From Pirellulaceae bacterium (GTDB lineage Bacteria; Planctomycetota; Planctomycetia; Pirellulales; Pirellulaceae): DNA of 64,000 bases. A model generated the notes under the pieces. It searched no databases. It was given only the letters and a program-made list of their open reading frames with translations, and had not been told where the DNA came from. The number at the start of each line of letters is the position of its first letter. Within the stretch, counting starts at the first letter, position 1. The position numbers were made by a program, and so were the translations under genes. Of this stretch, positions 55,265 through 64,000 are shown one piece after another. The stretch covers positions 744,001 to 808,000 of the forward strand of contig JAHBXS010000004.1 in NCBI GenBank assembly GCA_019636375.1, written 5' to 3'.

Positions 55265-56244
55265 TGCACGCGGCCTCGGGTGACTTTCAAAAATGCTTCT
55301 TCGAGTGAACGCTGTTTGGGAATGAAGCTTGTAATTTGGAATCCGTGGCCGACAAGTTCGCACAAAAGGCCTGCCCAAATTTCTGGATTGTCGGGCAACA
55401 CACACTCCACCTGCTCCCCTTTGATTTGCAATTCGCCTTTTGTCCGTTGGTTGAGGAAACCCAACAGAGCCTCGCCAGAGCCCAAAAACCCAATTTGAAC
55501 CATCGTCAACCGTTCTCCCGACTCCGACACTTCTTGAGCAGAATATTTTTCGAGAATTTCCGAAACCGTCCCGGCAGCGAGCAAATGCCCATGTTCGATA
55601 ATCGCAACGCGACTGCACATCTCAGCCAATTCCGTAAGAATATGACTGCTGATGAGGAGGGTTTTGCCTTCATCCAAAAGTCTGGCGACCATTTCCTTAA
55701 GTTCGATACGTGCCCGAGGGTCAAGCCCCGCTGCTGGCTCGTCCATAATGAGGACTTGCGGGTCATGAATGAGGGTCCGGCCTAGGCACAAGCGTTGTTT
55801 CATCCCTTTACTCAGACCAGTGGTCGGCTTGTCGACCATGTGACTCATTTTGGTGAATTCCAAAACTCGTTTAACAGCGCGAATTCGCTCTCGCCCCACG
55901 AGTCCATAACTGCGAGCAAAAAAGTCTAGGTACTCGATGCAGGAAACATTTGGGTAGGCCCCGTAAGCGTCCGGCATAAAACCCAAGCGATGGCGCACTC
56001 GGTCCGGGTCGTTGGTGCAAGAGAACCCGCATACATACGCATCCCCAACATCGGGCTCGTCGAGAGTTGCCAAAACCCGCATGGTCGTGGTCTTCCCGGC
56101 ACCATTCGGTCCGATGAACCCCAACGCCTCTCCGGCTTTGACAGTCAGATTCAAAGAATCTACCGCCAGCGTCTGCCCGAACCAACGGGTTAATCCAGCG
56201 ACCTCAATGGCCGCCGACTCTGAAGCCACCCAAACGTTGCTCAT
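55261..56244 (-). CDS. ABC-2 type transporter ATP-binding protein
   Basis: A 327-residue ATPase. Walker A is GPNGAGKTTTMR (~42-53), the signature is LSKGMKQRLCLGR and Walker B is VLIMDEPAAGLDPRAR. The C-terminal ~90 residues form the accessory domain typical of CcmA/GldA-like ATPases. Start at 56244 is chosen because its ATG overlaps the upstream stop by one base (TGATG). The downstream permease overlaps by 4 bp, so three genes are translationally linked. Confidence 0.92.
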   Translation of the reverse strand: MSNVWVASESAAIEVAGLTRWFGQTLAVDSLNLTVKAGEALGFIGPNGAGKTTTMRVLATLDEPDVGDAYVCGFSCTNDPDRVRHRLGFMPDAYGAYPNVSCIEYLDFFARSYGLVGRERIRAVKRVLEFTKMSHMVDKPTTGLSKGMKQRLCLGRTLIHDPQVLIMDEPAAGLDPRARIELKEMVARLLDEGKTLLISSHILTELAEMCSRVAIIEHGHLLAAGTVSEILEKYSAQEVSESGERLTMVQIGFLGSGEALLGFLNQRTKGELQIKGEQVECVLPDNPEIWAGLLCELVGHGFQITSFIPKQRSLEEAFLKVTRGRVQ

Positions 56245-58628
56245 CACCACCGCCCGAAAATAAAATGGATTTGATATTGGTACAACGAGCGGGGATTTAG
56301 ATCCTCGACCCAAGGGTTATCTCTGGCAACTAGCCAAAACTCTCCATTCTTCAAGGCATCGAGCTGTCCACGCAGCAACCAACTTTGCCTCCAGGTTTGT
56401 CCAATACTTGTGTCGTAAACGTCCGCCGACGCATTTCCCGAACGTGAGAAGTCAGACAATGCCGTCGGAATTTTTTGGCCACGAATATCTTCTCGATCAA
56501 GACTCTCGTTTCTCAACTCAGCAAGGTACACCATGAGAATATTTCTTATTTCGTATTCTTCAACGACCTCTAACTCCGCGCTTGACCCGTCCGAAATCGA
56601 CTTGATGATGTAAAACTTTCCGCCCTGTTTAGCAATTGCCAATTCGACTGGAAACCCCAGACCATTCGTTGCTTTGAGTTTTGGAAATTCAGAGGATTCT
56701 TCTTGAGTCATGGAAATCCGAAACGTCCCGTCGAGTCGACGGACCCCCAACGTGGCAACTTGATGCAGTTGCCGGGCCTTGAACACTCGACCAGATACGA
56801 CTGTGGAGGATTCATCCGTGTTTGCCTGATAAATGTTGTTCAGGTCTTCATAGTAGTATCGATTCTTGACCCTGTTCCGATAGGGCAAAAGCACCGTGTC
56901 ATTCTCGACCTTCAAGGGCTGTGGTTGTCTCCCAGAGAACACAGCATTTTCCGAGTGCGAAATCAAGATTTGATTGTCTTGATCCAAATATGAACTTGAG
57001 ATTCGGCACACACGATAATCGAACCCATCTACCAGAATTCCATACGCAGCCAACAGCAGGGTGACGCCGAAAGATATCAGCGGCACAAGCAACAAAATCA
57101 AACTTCTTTTTTTGAATTTCCCTAAGACGATGAGGCAACCTGGCCCGATCAATAGTGTAAAACCCGTCGCCAAAAACAAGAAGAAAAAGAGAGGTGGCTT
57201 TCCAACTCCCGGCACACCTTGGTAAACTTCGGCATCTCCGAGACCACCTAAACCAGCAATGTACTCGAAGGGAACTCGCTGACATCCGGCCGAAACCTCG
57301 CGAAGGCTCATCCAATCGTTTTCTGAAAAATTCCGAAGGTCTCCTTTGGTAAGGATGATTGAACCACGGCCCCAATTCAAGGATGCATGACTTGCATCTG
57401 CCAAATCATCAGTCTTGGAAACTGAAACCGCTAATTTTCGAATCTTCGCTTCCAATTCATCAAGCTTGACCTGCTGTCCTAAATTCCCAAGGGCAGCATT
57501 TGAACGGTAGCCGTAGTAAGGATAGTAATTATTTGATTGCCTATCGGTGAGGTTATCGATTTCTTTTTGTAATTCTAAGGTTTTAATGCCCGAGTCTTTT
57601 TGATTATTGGCGGTTTCTGCGAGCCAATACACGGGTTTCGATTTCTGGTTGACCAGTAGCTCATCGTCGACCTCCCAAGACATCGCGGTTTGAAGTTCTC
57701 GGAAAATTGCGAAATCTTTTGTGCATTCGGTGACAACAAGTTGACCGCCGGCCGCAATTCGTTTTCCCAAGACTTCGACCTTCTCCGGCGATTCACGCCG
57801 CAAACGACGGATGTCGGCCTCCGAAATAAATATTTCCTCGTAGGGTGCCAAGCCCGCCCAATTTTGGGGAATTTCCTCGAAATCTCCAAAATAGTAACCG
57901 TTTGTTACCAGCGTCTCGTAGTCCTCAAAATTTCCATTTGAGCTTACACTCCACAATACACTGCCTGAAGCGTCAACCGATAAGTTTGGGATGACATGCT
58001 GGAGTGTCGGCATCTCTTGCGGAAGAAAATTCGACTTTCGATGTCTCGAAGCTGTAGTCTGCGGAGCCCACATCGGCGCATTTGCCAGACGAGCGGTGGG
58101 ATCGTCGGAAAAAACCCCTTCTAAGCCTGTGGCCAGGGGGGGACTGCTGTACAGAAACAGTGTTGAAGTAAACCTACGAGGTTGAATCCTTGACGCCGCA
58201 CTAAATGCGATCGCCTTGCCCACCGTTTTTGAAGAAATACTCGGCCCCGTAGTCAAACAAATCCAATTTATCCCACCATATTGAAACGAGATATTTGAAA
58301 ACTCACGATCAAACTCGACGGTGGACTTGGACGCACCTGCGGAAAAATCGATGGGCTTTGACCATACGGAAATCCCTCGCGGGTTGTAGCTTGGGTTGAA
58401 GCCAACATGCACATACATCCTTTGCGGCTCAGTCTTGACCAAAGTTGGGTCGATCAAACTGACGTCGACGAACATGGTCGGCGAGACAGATTTGTACATC
58501 TCTTGTTGGCGGATCTTGAAAATCGATTGCGAGATCGCCGAACTTTGAAAAGCCTGCAAAGTGAGGACGCCCCAACTTGCAACACATCCAAGGAAACACG
58601 CGAATCTGATGAACGCGCCTCTACTCAT
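56244..58628 (-). CDS. Large membrane protein of the ABC-2 operon, unknown
   Basis: A 794-residue protein. An N-terminal signal-like helix (~5-25) is followed by a ~450-residue extracytoplasmic part. Two helices (~480-530: FFFLFLATGFTLLIGPGCLIVLG; LILLLVPLISFGVTLLLA) and a further periplasmic domain (~540-790) follow. The region near 225-320 resembles GldG-like domains (TECTKDFAIFRELQ) loosely. The start at 58628 has GGAG at good spacing, better than the ATG at 58652. It is likely the periplasmic partner of the ABC-2 transporter. Confidence 0.72.
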   Translation of the reverse strand: MSRGAFIRFACFLGCVASWGVLTLQAFQSSAISQSIFKIRQQEMYKSVSPTMFVDVSLIDPTLVKTEPQRMYVHVGFNPSYNPRGISVWSKPIDFSAGASKSTVEFDREFSNISFQYGGINWICLTTGPSISSKTVGKAIAFSAASRIQPRRFTSTLFLYSSPPLATGLEGVFSDDPTARLANAPMWAPQTTASRHRKSNFLPQEMPTLQHVIPNLSVDASGSVLWSVSSNGNFEDYETLVTNGYYFGDFEEIPQNWAGLAPYEEIFISEADIRRLRRESPEKVEVLGKRIAAGGQLVVTECTKDFAIFRELQTAMSWEVDDELLVNQKSKPVYWLAETANNQKDSGIKTLELQKEIDNLTDRQSNNYYPYYGYRSNAALGNLGQQVKLDELEAKIRKLAVSVSKTDDLADASHASLNWGRGSIILTKGDLRNFSENDWMSLREVSAGCQRVPFEYIAGLGGLGDAEVYQGVPGVGKPPLFFFLFLATGFTLLIGPGCLIVLGKFKKRSLILLLVPLISFGVTLLLAAYGILVDGFDYRVCRISSSYLDQDNQILISHSENAVFSGRQPQPLKVENDTVLLPYRNRVKNRYYYEDLNNIYQANTDESSTVVSGRVFKARQLHQVATLGVRRLDGTFRISMTQEESSEFPKLKATNGLGFPVELAIAKQGGKFYIIKSISDGSSAELEVVEEYEIRNILMVYLAELRNESLDREDIRGQKIPTALSDFSRSGNASADVYDTSIGQTWRQSWLLRGQLDALKNGEFWLVARDNPWVEDLNPRSLYQYQIHFIFGRW

Positions 58629-58688
58629 CTGAAGGACTCCAAATCGCGTCATGATCTTGTTTTGCTCTCTGAAGGAGTTACCCGTTGA

Positions 58689-58931
58689 TTAAATGACTTG
58701 CCGTGGTTGGTCTTTTTGGTCTTGTCGCCGAACGATTATCTTTCCCATTCCGGTCACGATCCAGGTCACGACTACCCCCAGAAAAATCGTGAACATCAGT
58801 AAGCTGACGGCACTCCAAACCCCTTTCCCCCAAGCCGATCCGTTGATGAAAGACAGAAGGACGCTGCTGAAAAAAGCCGCAATGGCCACAAGGATGAAAA
58901 TCGTTCGAAGTGAAAAGCTACCGCGAATCAT
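58689..58931 (-). CDS. Small two-helix membrane protein heading the ABC-2 operon
   Basis: An 80-residue protein with two membrane helices (FSLRTIFILVAIAAFFSSV; VSLLMFTIFLGVVVTWIV) and a basic C-terminal tail. The ATG at 58931 follows GGAGACTCC; an upstream in-frame ATG at 58973 is less likely. It ends about 60 bp before the large membrane protein gene. No family recognised. Confidence 0.6.
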   Translation of the reverse strand: MIRGSFSLRTIFILVAIAAFFSSVLLSFINGSAWGKGVWSAVSLLMFTIFLGVVVTWIVTGMGKIIVRRQDQKDQPRQVI

Positions 58932-59184
58932 CGTTAGGAGTCTCCTGGGGGGCAGATTCGCCAAAATCGACAAATCATTGGCAAGTGATTTTGACAGATC
59001 GTTACGAATATGACAATTAAATGGCGGGTTGTCAAAAAAAGCCCCGATTCTTTGCGAGACTGCGCTTGTTGTTTGGGTTGTAGAACCGATTGAAAATGAG
59101 GGACTAACCCCCGTTTTTTGCGGATGGAGGCATCGGCGGCCCCTCCCTCAAAACGGCGAAAAACCCTACAAAATTGCAAAATCG

Positions 59185-59214
59185 TTGACACAGTTTTACT
59201 CCTGCAACTATACT
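59185..59214 (+). promoter_or_regulatory. Near-consensus sigma70 promoter
   Basis: TTGACA (59185-59190), an 18-bp spacer and TATACT (59209-59214) give an almost perfect sigma70-type promoter. Transcription would start near 59221, leaving a ~145-nt leader before the coiled-coil protein gene at 59365. The rest of the 430-bp divergent gap shows nothing further. Confidence 0.75.
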
Positions 59215-59364
59215 AAATTGGCAGGCAATGCTGGAACAACGCCAGGGTCGGGACTTCCACGACATTCGCCGAGTGGTCTTTTCGGGTGATCAGTTTGGAA
59301 AAGCAGGAGGATTGGCGAAACTTTAACGCCATCTCTGCCGCCACATGATTGAGGAATTTATTCA

Positions 59365-60195
59365 ATGAATTTACTGGGCAAGATTCTTGTAGCTTTCATC
59401 TTGGTGATGAGCATTTGCTTCATGGTCCTCGCCGTCATGGTAGGAGCGTCGCAACGTAACTGGAAGCAACAAGCTCAGACAAATAAGCAGGTTGCCGACA
59501 CCTATCGCCGGACAATTACGGACATCAAAACTCGCTCGACGGAATTGGAAACGTTGATCGAAACGGAAAAGGTCGCGCGGCAACAACAATTGCAACAGTT
59601 GTTCTCTCAATTGGAAGTTGAGAAAAGCAACCGCGATGCGGCCATCAAACAACTCACCGAAAAAATCGTCGAAAACGAGCGTTTGCAACAAAACGTCAGC
59701 ACCGTACAAGCTCGTTTGACTCAACAAGAACGGGAAGTGGAATCGCTTCGCGATACTAATCGCAACCTCGTCACCGATATCACGGCCAAACGTACCGAAG
59801 TTATTGAATTAACAAACCTTTTCAACCAAACAAAACAAACGCTGGAAAGCCTTGAACTACGTGTCATGGACATGACCTCAGTTGTCGCCAAACAAGAAAA
59901 AGTTATGCGTAGTGCTGGTTTAACGGTCGACTCTCTGACTGATCACATCCCTAGCAAGGTCGACGGTGTGATTGTTGAAGTTTCTCGCATCCGCGATGCA
60001 GAGAATATCGTTGTCAGCTTAGGTGTTGACGACGGAATCCGCGAAGGTCACACGATGGATATCTTCCGAGGTGACCGATTTATTGGCAAGGCTGTTGTGG
60101 TAAAAAGTGAGCATGACCGCTCAATTTTGCGAGTCGCTCCTGAATATCGCCAAGCCACCGTACGCGAGGGAGATCATGTCACGACTCGACTCTGA
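59365..60195 (+). CDS. Membrane-anchored coiled-coil protein of unknown function
   Basis: A 276-residue protein with one N-terminal membrane helix (LLGKILVAFILVMSICFMV, ~3-22), a continuous coiled coil (~35-190, Gln/Glu/Leu-rich) and a small globular end (~200-276: VDGVIVEVSRIRDAENIVVSLG; DIFRGDRFIGKAVV). The end resembles an OB- or SH3-like barrel as in MreC or HlyD-type adaptors. Its stop overlaps the next small gene by 20 bp. It may be a cell-envelope scaffold. Family not recognised. Confidence 0.75.
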   Translation: MNLLGKILVAFILVMSICFMVLAVMVGASQRNWKQQAQTNKQVADTYRRTITDIKTRSTELETLIETEKVARQQQLQQLFSQLEVEKSNRDAAIKQLTEKIVENERLQQNVSTVQARLTQQEREVESLRDTNRNLVTDITAKRTEVIELTNLFNQTKQTLESLELRVMDMTSVVAKQEKVMRSAGLTVDSLTDHIPSKVDGVIVEVSRIRDAENIVVSLGVDDGIREGHTMDIFRGDRFIGKAVVVKSEHDRSILRVAPEYRQATVREGDHVTTRL

Positions 60196-60406
60196 TGATT
60201 TGTTTGATTCAGTTGAGGGTGCCTTTGAATCTCCTATTGAAGCCCAAACGACACCCGAGACCCCTGCACAACCTCAAGTGGCTCCCCAACGACCAAGAAC
60301 CTTTGGGAAACGTCCGTTTGACATTTACGCATTTTCGTTGATTATTTCGTTTGTGCTTCTAACCGCTGCGGCAATCATGTTGTTCGTCGACGCAAGTAAT
60401 TATTAG
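60176..60406 (+). CDS. Small single-span membrane protein
   Basis: A 76-residue protein with an acidic, Pro/Gln-rich N-terminal half and one C-terminal membrane helix (YAFSLIISFVLLTAAAIMLF). ATG at 60176 is chosen (MSRLDSDDLFDSVEG) because it lies behind GAGGGAG at good spacing; this places the start 20 bp inside the preceding gene, implying coupled translation. Tail-anchored topology is likely. Unknown function. Confidence 0.7.
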   Translation: MSRLDSDDLFDSVEGAFESPIEAQTTPETPAQPQVAPQRPRTFGKRPFDIYAFSLIISFVLLTAAAIMLFVDASNY

Positions 60407-60414
60407 GATTTGCG

Positions 60415-60645
60415 ATGAGTCAAGCTGGTAAGACATCTCAAGAAATCGTCATTCAGGACGGAAAAATTGTCCGACCCAAGCCGTGGGTAGGCTTCAATTT
60501 CTATCATGCTCTGTTGACACTCTCTGCATTTTTTTTAACAGTTGCCACCCTGTTAATGTATTTGGAATTGTCAAAATGGGGCTCGATTTTTGACTTGCCG
60601 TGGAAAACGACCGAGGCTCAAACCGAATTGGTCAGTGAAGAATAG
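60415..60645 (+). CDS. Small single-span membrane protein
   Basis: A 76-residue protein with a polar N-terminus (SQEIVIQDGKIVRPKPWVGF), one membrane helix (ALLTLSAFFLTVATLLMYL) and a short acidic tail. It starts 8 bp after the preceding small membrane gene and ends 38 bp before a terminator. The three genes 59365-60645 form one short operon of envelope proteins of unknown function. Confidence 0.7.
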   Translation: MSQAGKTSQEIVIQDGKIVRPKPWVGFNFYHALLTLSAFFLTVATLLMYLELSKWGSIFDLPWKTTEAQTELVSEE

Positions 60646-60683
60646 ACGAAAGACTCTGTTTCCGACAATCACGTATTGTTGAA

Positions 60684-60713
60684 ACGTCGTCCGAACAAGG
60701 GCGGCGTTTTTTT
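60684..60713 (+). terminator. Rho-independent terminator
   Basis: ACGTCGTCC (60684-60692) pairs with GGGCGGCGT (60699-60707), with G-T pairs, followed by seven T. It closes the three-gene envelope operon and separates it from the second MoxR cluster. Confidence 0.8.
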
Positions 60714-60836
60714 GTGCGCATTTGGGAAGGCGTTCGGCCAAAGACCCTAACAGTTCAAATCAAAATCGGTTAAAATCCTGAAGTGTTGTCGGGGGCAAAG
60801 TTCAATTGGCTGATCCAATTGTGGTGAGGAAAACCG

Positions 60837-61826
60837 TTGTTACAAGAAAATACGCAAACCGCTCGCTCCGCCGGGGCAAACAATGACTGGGATGCATCGT
60901 TTGCCACGGCTCGGTCGTTGGTCGCAAACATCACCTCCGTTGTTTTGGGCAAAGAAGATGTGGCTCGCTCGTGTGTCATCACATTGCTTGCCGGAGAGCA
61001 CTTACTTCTGGAAGACCTTCCCGGGGTCGGCAAAACCTTGATGGGGAAAGCTCTGGCCAAGAGCGTCGCCGGAGTCTTTCGCCGTATCCAATTCACTCCT
61101 GACTTGCTCCCCAGTGATATTGTCGGAAGTTCAATTTTTGCGGCGGCAACGAGTGAGTTTGAATTCAAGCCAGGACCGATTTTTAGCAACTTTGTCTTGG
61201 CCGATGAAGTCAATCGCGCGCCACCGCGAACCCAAAGTGCTTTGCTAGAGGCGATGAGCGATCGCCAGGTGAGCGTCGATGGAATCTCTCATCCGCTAAC
61301 GCCTCCTTTCATGGTCATCGCCACTCAAAATCCTTTCGAATTCGAGGGGACTTACGTTTTGCCAGAAAGCCAATTGGACCGGTTTCTGCTGCGGGTTTCG
61401 ATGGGATACCCCGGTCGAGACTATGAGGAAGCGATTTTGACGAGTCACCGTTTTGGAGAGCCCGTCGATCAACTTCAGTCCATCTGCGATTCTGGGCAAA
61501 TCGTAGCGATGCAAGCTCAAGTTCGCGACGTTCAAGTCGATTCAACAATTGCCGACTATATTTTGCGCGTTGTTCACGCGACTCGGAATTCTAAAGATTT
61601 GGCCTTTGGCGTCTCGACACGAGGAGCCCTGCTGTGGTACCGAGCAACTCAAGCTGCGGCGTTTGTCGATGGACGCGATTACGCGATTCCAGATGACGCT
61701 CGCGATTTGGCCGTCGCAGTCTGCGGGCATCGTGTTCAAACTCGAGGGTTTCTGCAAGGCAATCAGCGTGCGGAAGTTGAGGAAATTGTGCGTCGAATTG
61801 TGAGCCAAACGGAATTGCCACGTTAA
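60837..61826 (+). CDS. MoxR-family AAA+ ATPase, cluster 2
   Basis: A 329-residue MoxR ATPase. Walker A is DLPGVGKTLMGKAL (~62-75), Walker B is LADEVNRAPPRTQSALLEAM and the sensor-1 region is VIATQNPFEFEGTYVLPESQLDRF. The start is a TTG behind GAGGAAAA; no ATG precedes the conserved region. It is followed after 6 bp by a DUF58 gene and then a TgpA-like transglutaminase gene, a very common trio. It is clearly a paralogue of the cluster-1 MoxR at 6101-7102. Confidence 0.93.
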   Translation: MLQENTQTARSAGANNDWDASFATARSLVANITSVVLGKEDVARSCVITLLAGEHLLLEDLPGVGKTLMGKALAKSVAGVFRRIQFTPDLLPSDIVGSSIFAAATSEFEFKPGPIFSNFVLADEVNRAPPRTQSALLEAMSDRQVSVDGISHPLTPPFMVIATQNPFEFEGTYVLPESQLDRFLLRVSMGYPGRDYEEAILTSHRFGEPVDQLQSICDSGQIVAMQAQVRDVQVDSTIADYILRVVHATRNSKDLAFGVSTRGALLWYRATQAAAFVDGRDYAIPDDARDLAVAVCGHRVQTRGFLQGNQRAEVEEIVRRIVSQTELPR

Positions 61827-61832
61827 AATTTA

Positions 61833-63125
61833 GTGAACCGAGAAGTTCGACCCGTGTCAGCGGCCAACAAGCAACAGCCCGTTCCCATTGCCGAGCGAGT
61901 TCAAATATTTCTGACTCGCGAAGGGGGAATCTATTTGATCGTCTGGCTGTTCGTAACCTCCGGCGCTCTCCTCCGCAATATCAACATGCTCGTGCTCATG
62001 GCGGCGATCATGATTGCCCCGCTGTTAATCGGTTGGCGACTCAATCTTGCGATGCTTCGAAAACTCCGAGCCAATCGACGTGTGCAGAAAATCGCTTTTG
62101 CCCAAGAACCATTTGATGTCAATTGGGAACTGCACAATGATCGAGCAAAATTGGCGACATGGCAACTCGTCATTCACGACCAAGGTAGACGCATTTTCGA
62201 CGATGAACTCAAATCGAGGCATCAAGTCGTGCAACTGTTGTTTCGCTTGATTCGCCCTCAAGAAACACGTTATCAGAGTTATCGTGCCAACATATCCCAA
62301 CGTGGAGAATATCGGTTTGGACCGGCGAAATTGACGACTCGATTTCCGTTTGGGCTGATGAAGGCGACTCTCGAAGTTGAAACGCAAGACATCGTTTACG
62401 TCGCCCCCAAGTTGGGCGCGTTGAGCGCTTCGTGGGATCGGCGGCTGTTGTCCTACGCTGCAGGCGACAACTCGATCAAAAGAAAACGAGCATTGGTCGA
62501 TGACGAATTCTTTGCTCTCAGGACTTGGCGCTCTGGCGATAGTATCAAACAAATTCACTGGCGCAGTACCGCGAAGTTCGGTGTCCCAATGGTGAAACAA
62601 TTTGACACGCGAACCGACAAAGACGTGGTATTGATCCTCGACCTTTACGAAGAACTAACGACGCACCTCGCAGAGTCGGGTCAGGATCAGTCCGCCATTG
62701 AACTGCTTCTCAGTTTCGGAGCTACTCTGTTTTCACGACTCGAAAATCATGTTTCGGGTTTGATAACCGTTGCCATTTGCGGTTCCGACAACTGTGTCCA
62801 CAGCGATCAAAACTATTCGAACATTGCTTTTGAAGTCTTTCGCGATCTAGCTTTGGCCCGCGAGGGTCGCCATCCGTTGACCGTTAATACGGTCTTGGAC
62901 ATCGGCCGCCGCGCATCCGAGGGGACGCCGATTTACGTGTTTAGCACCCGCCCTTTTACGGATGCCTTGCTCGAACAACTCGAACCTGAAGAATTGATCC
63001 GCTATCGCTCATTGCAAAACATGGTTCGCTGGATTGAATATTCCAGCGACGAATTCCAGGAAATGTTCAACCTTGTGCCGCCAGACCATCGTGAACTGAA
63101 TGCGGTTGGCAAATTAAGCACTTAA
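61833..63125 (+). CDS. DUF58 domain protein with membrane segments, cluster 2
   Basis: A 430-residue protein. Two membrane helices lie at ~32-72 (GGIYLIVWLFVTSGALL; MLVLMAAIMIAPLLIGW). The central beta domain precedes the DUF58 signature FFALRTWRSGDSIKQIHWR (~220-240). A VWA-like part follows (VLILDLYEEL). It starts with GTG. In this three-gene arrangement the protein is thought to work with MoxR and the transglutaminase-like membrane protein downstream, perhaps in cell-wall processing. The 25-bp gap supports cotranscription. Confidence 0.88.
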   Translation: MNREVRPVSAANKQQPVPIAERVQIFLTREGGIYLIVWLFVTSGALLRNINMLVLMAAIMIAPLLIGWRLNLAMLRKLRANRRVQKIAFAQEPFDVNWELHNDRAKLATWQLVIHDQGRRIFDDELKSRHQVVQLLFRLIRPQETRYQSYRANISQRGEYRFGPAKLTTRFPFGLMKATLEVETQDIVYVAPKLGALSASWDRRLLSYAAGDNSIKRKRALVDDEFFALRTWRSGDSIKQIHWRSTAKFGVPMVKQFDTRTDKDVVLILDLYEELTTHLAESGQDQSAIELLLSFGATLFSRLENHVSGLITVAICGSDNCVHSDQNYSNIAFEVFRDLALAREGRHPLTVNTVLDIGRRASEGTPIYVFSTRPFTDALLEQLEPEELIRYRSLQNMVRWIEYSSDEFQEMFNLVPPDHRELNAVGKLST

Positions 63126-63150
63126 CTGATTGAGGAAGATCCGCGGGCCT

Positions 63151-64000
63151 ATGAATCGCAATCGACGGAGTCTGGAAATTCTCTTTTTGTCTTTGGTGGT
63201 TGTCAGCGCCTTTCTGTTAGGAATGGGCCAAGGGAACATCGCGCTCAGCGTCATTGCGATCAGCCTGGCAGTCGCCGCTTGGATTTTTGTTGATTGGCTG
63301 AAATTATTTCGAATCCCCCGTTGGGTGGCTAATGTTGTTTCGATTGGGATTTTGATCTGGACCATGAGCTATTTTTTTGAGGCTCAAAGTGGCGCCCAAT
63401 TAATTGCAGTGGCCAACTTGCTGGTTTATTTGCAGTCGCTGATCTTGTTCCAAGAAAAGACTCCCAGGCAGTACTGGCAGTTGATTATCCTGAACGTCCT
63501 GCAAGTCGTGGTTGCAGCCGTTTTTAGTCTGGACCTCGAAGGAGGGCTGGTTTTTTTGATCTATATGGTCTTAGCAGCATTCTTTTTGTTTTTTCTTTCC
63601 AACGAAGACGTCGAACACAGCCTTCAGGAGACCAACGATGCTGGGACTTTAAAGCAAGGAGTTTTTCCGTTTTTCATTTGGCGTGAAGAGTCTCGTCCCT
63701 CTGGTATGAAGTTTGAATACCCTCACCCCCCTTTCCCGCACCAGTTTTTTCGCATCTCGATTGGCCATCTCGTACCTGCAATTCTCGCATGTTTTACATT
63801 TGCCATGATCTTACTGGTTCTGATTCCTCGGGCTCCAGATTCGTGGGTGGCTTCTCGAGTCATGCAGGCGTCATCTACTGGAGTCTCGCGCAGTATTCAA
63901 TTGGACTCCACAGGCGTCATCAATTATGACTTTTCCCAGGTCATGCGAGTCAAGTTCTCCAATATCGTTACTGGAGAACCAATCGAAATCGCGGGCAATC
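63151..64000 (+). CDS. TgpA-like transglutaminase-domain membrane protein, N-terminal part
   Basis: The frame is open from ATG 63151 to the end of the window (283 codons), so the 3' end is missing. It starts MNRNRRSLEILFLSLVVV and has about six membrane helices (DUF3488 type), with YLQSLILFQEKTPRQYWQL matching the conserved helix-3/4 loop of TgpA proteins. The extracytoplasmic region has just begun (VLIPRAPDSWVASRVM; VMRVKFSN). The transglutaminase core would lie beyond the window. Third gene of the MoxR/DUF58 cluster. Confidence 0.88.
   Translation, partial: MNRNRRSLEILFLSLVVVSAFLLGMGQGNIALSVIAISLAVAAWIFVDWLKLFRIPRWVANVVSIGILIWTMSYFFEAQSGAQLIAVANLLVYLQSLILFQEKTPRQYWQLIILNVLQVVVAAVFSLDLEGGLVFLIYMVLAAFFLFFLSNEDVEHSLQETNDAGTLKQGVFPFFIWREESRPSGMKFEYPHPPFPHQFFRISIGHLVPAILACFTFAMILLVLIPRAPDSWVASRVMQASSTGVSRSIQLDSTGVINYDFSQVMRVKFSNIVTGEPIEIAGN

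Noticed and set aside
53513..55618. Longer start (55618) for the ABC-2 permease
   Set aside because: The extra 118 residues lie wholly inside the ATPase gene in another frame; the ATG at 55264 gives the usual 4-bp overlap.

Overview
The window most likely comes from a planctomycete (phylum Planctomycetota). This is inferred from gene content: a 1173-residue PVC-type haem-binding CxxCH protein with an SGNH domain, a sulfatase, two separate MoxR/DUF58 modules, many secreted proteins of unknown function, a STAS/anti-sigma kinase pair and a type I secretion cluster. I saw no tRNA, rRNA or CRISPR array, and no species can be assigned by eye.

Layout. 1-600: 3' end of leuS. 624-7102 (minus): MoxR ATPase, DUF58 protein, BatA-like VWA membrane protein, then a LonB-like protease. 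7460-10720: YifB/ComM ATPase, a Tat-exported intradiol dioxygenase and a secreted Pro/Gln-rich protein. 11163-12897: an IS4-family element inserted in the hairpin loop of a ~91-bp palindromic repeat. 12974-25612: a membrane cytochrome c, the PVC CxxCH protein, a sulfatase, an EEP-family nuclease/phosphatase, a phosphatase paired with a macrodomain-like unknown, and a second copy of the palindromic repeat.

25613-34632 is an accessory island. It holds an apparent ABC-three-component (ABC-3C) conflict system: a nuclease-like protein, a small middle component and a DUF2326 ABC ATPase joined by 4-bp overlaps. These are preceded by a 59-codon ORF and followed by a 1394-residue SF1 helicase with a long helical C-terminus. 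Directly after it is the first 49 codons of what looks like a DISARM drmA helicase gene, cut off by the end of an IS3-family remnant. This is the strongest candidate here for an under-described defence system.

34633-46162: anti-sigma kinase and STAS protein, inositol-3-phosphate synthase, an aspartate/aromatic aminotransferase, a MacAB-like efflux set with its own TolC-family protein, and a TIGR03545/TIGR03546-like pair. 46545-53516: a type I secretion cluster with a small unknown protein, an RTX serralysin-like metalloprotease, a C39-like-domain ABC exporter and an HlyD-type adaptor. 53513-58931 (minus): a four-gene ABC-2 transporter operon. 59365-60645: three small or membrane-anchored unknowns behind a near-consensus promoter. 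60837-64000: a second MoxR, DUF58 and TgpA-like transglutaminase cluster, running off the window.
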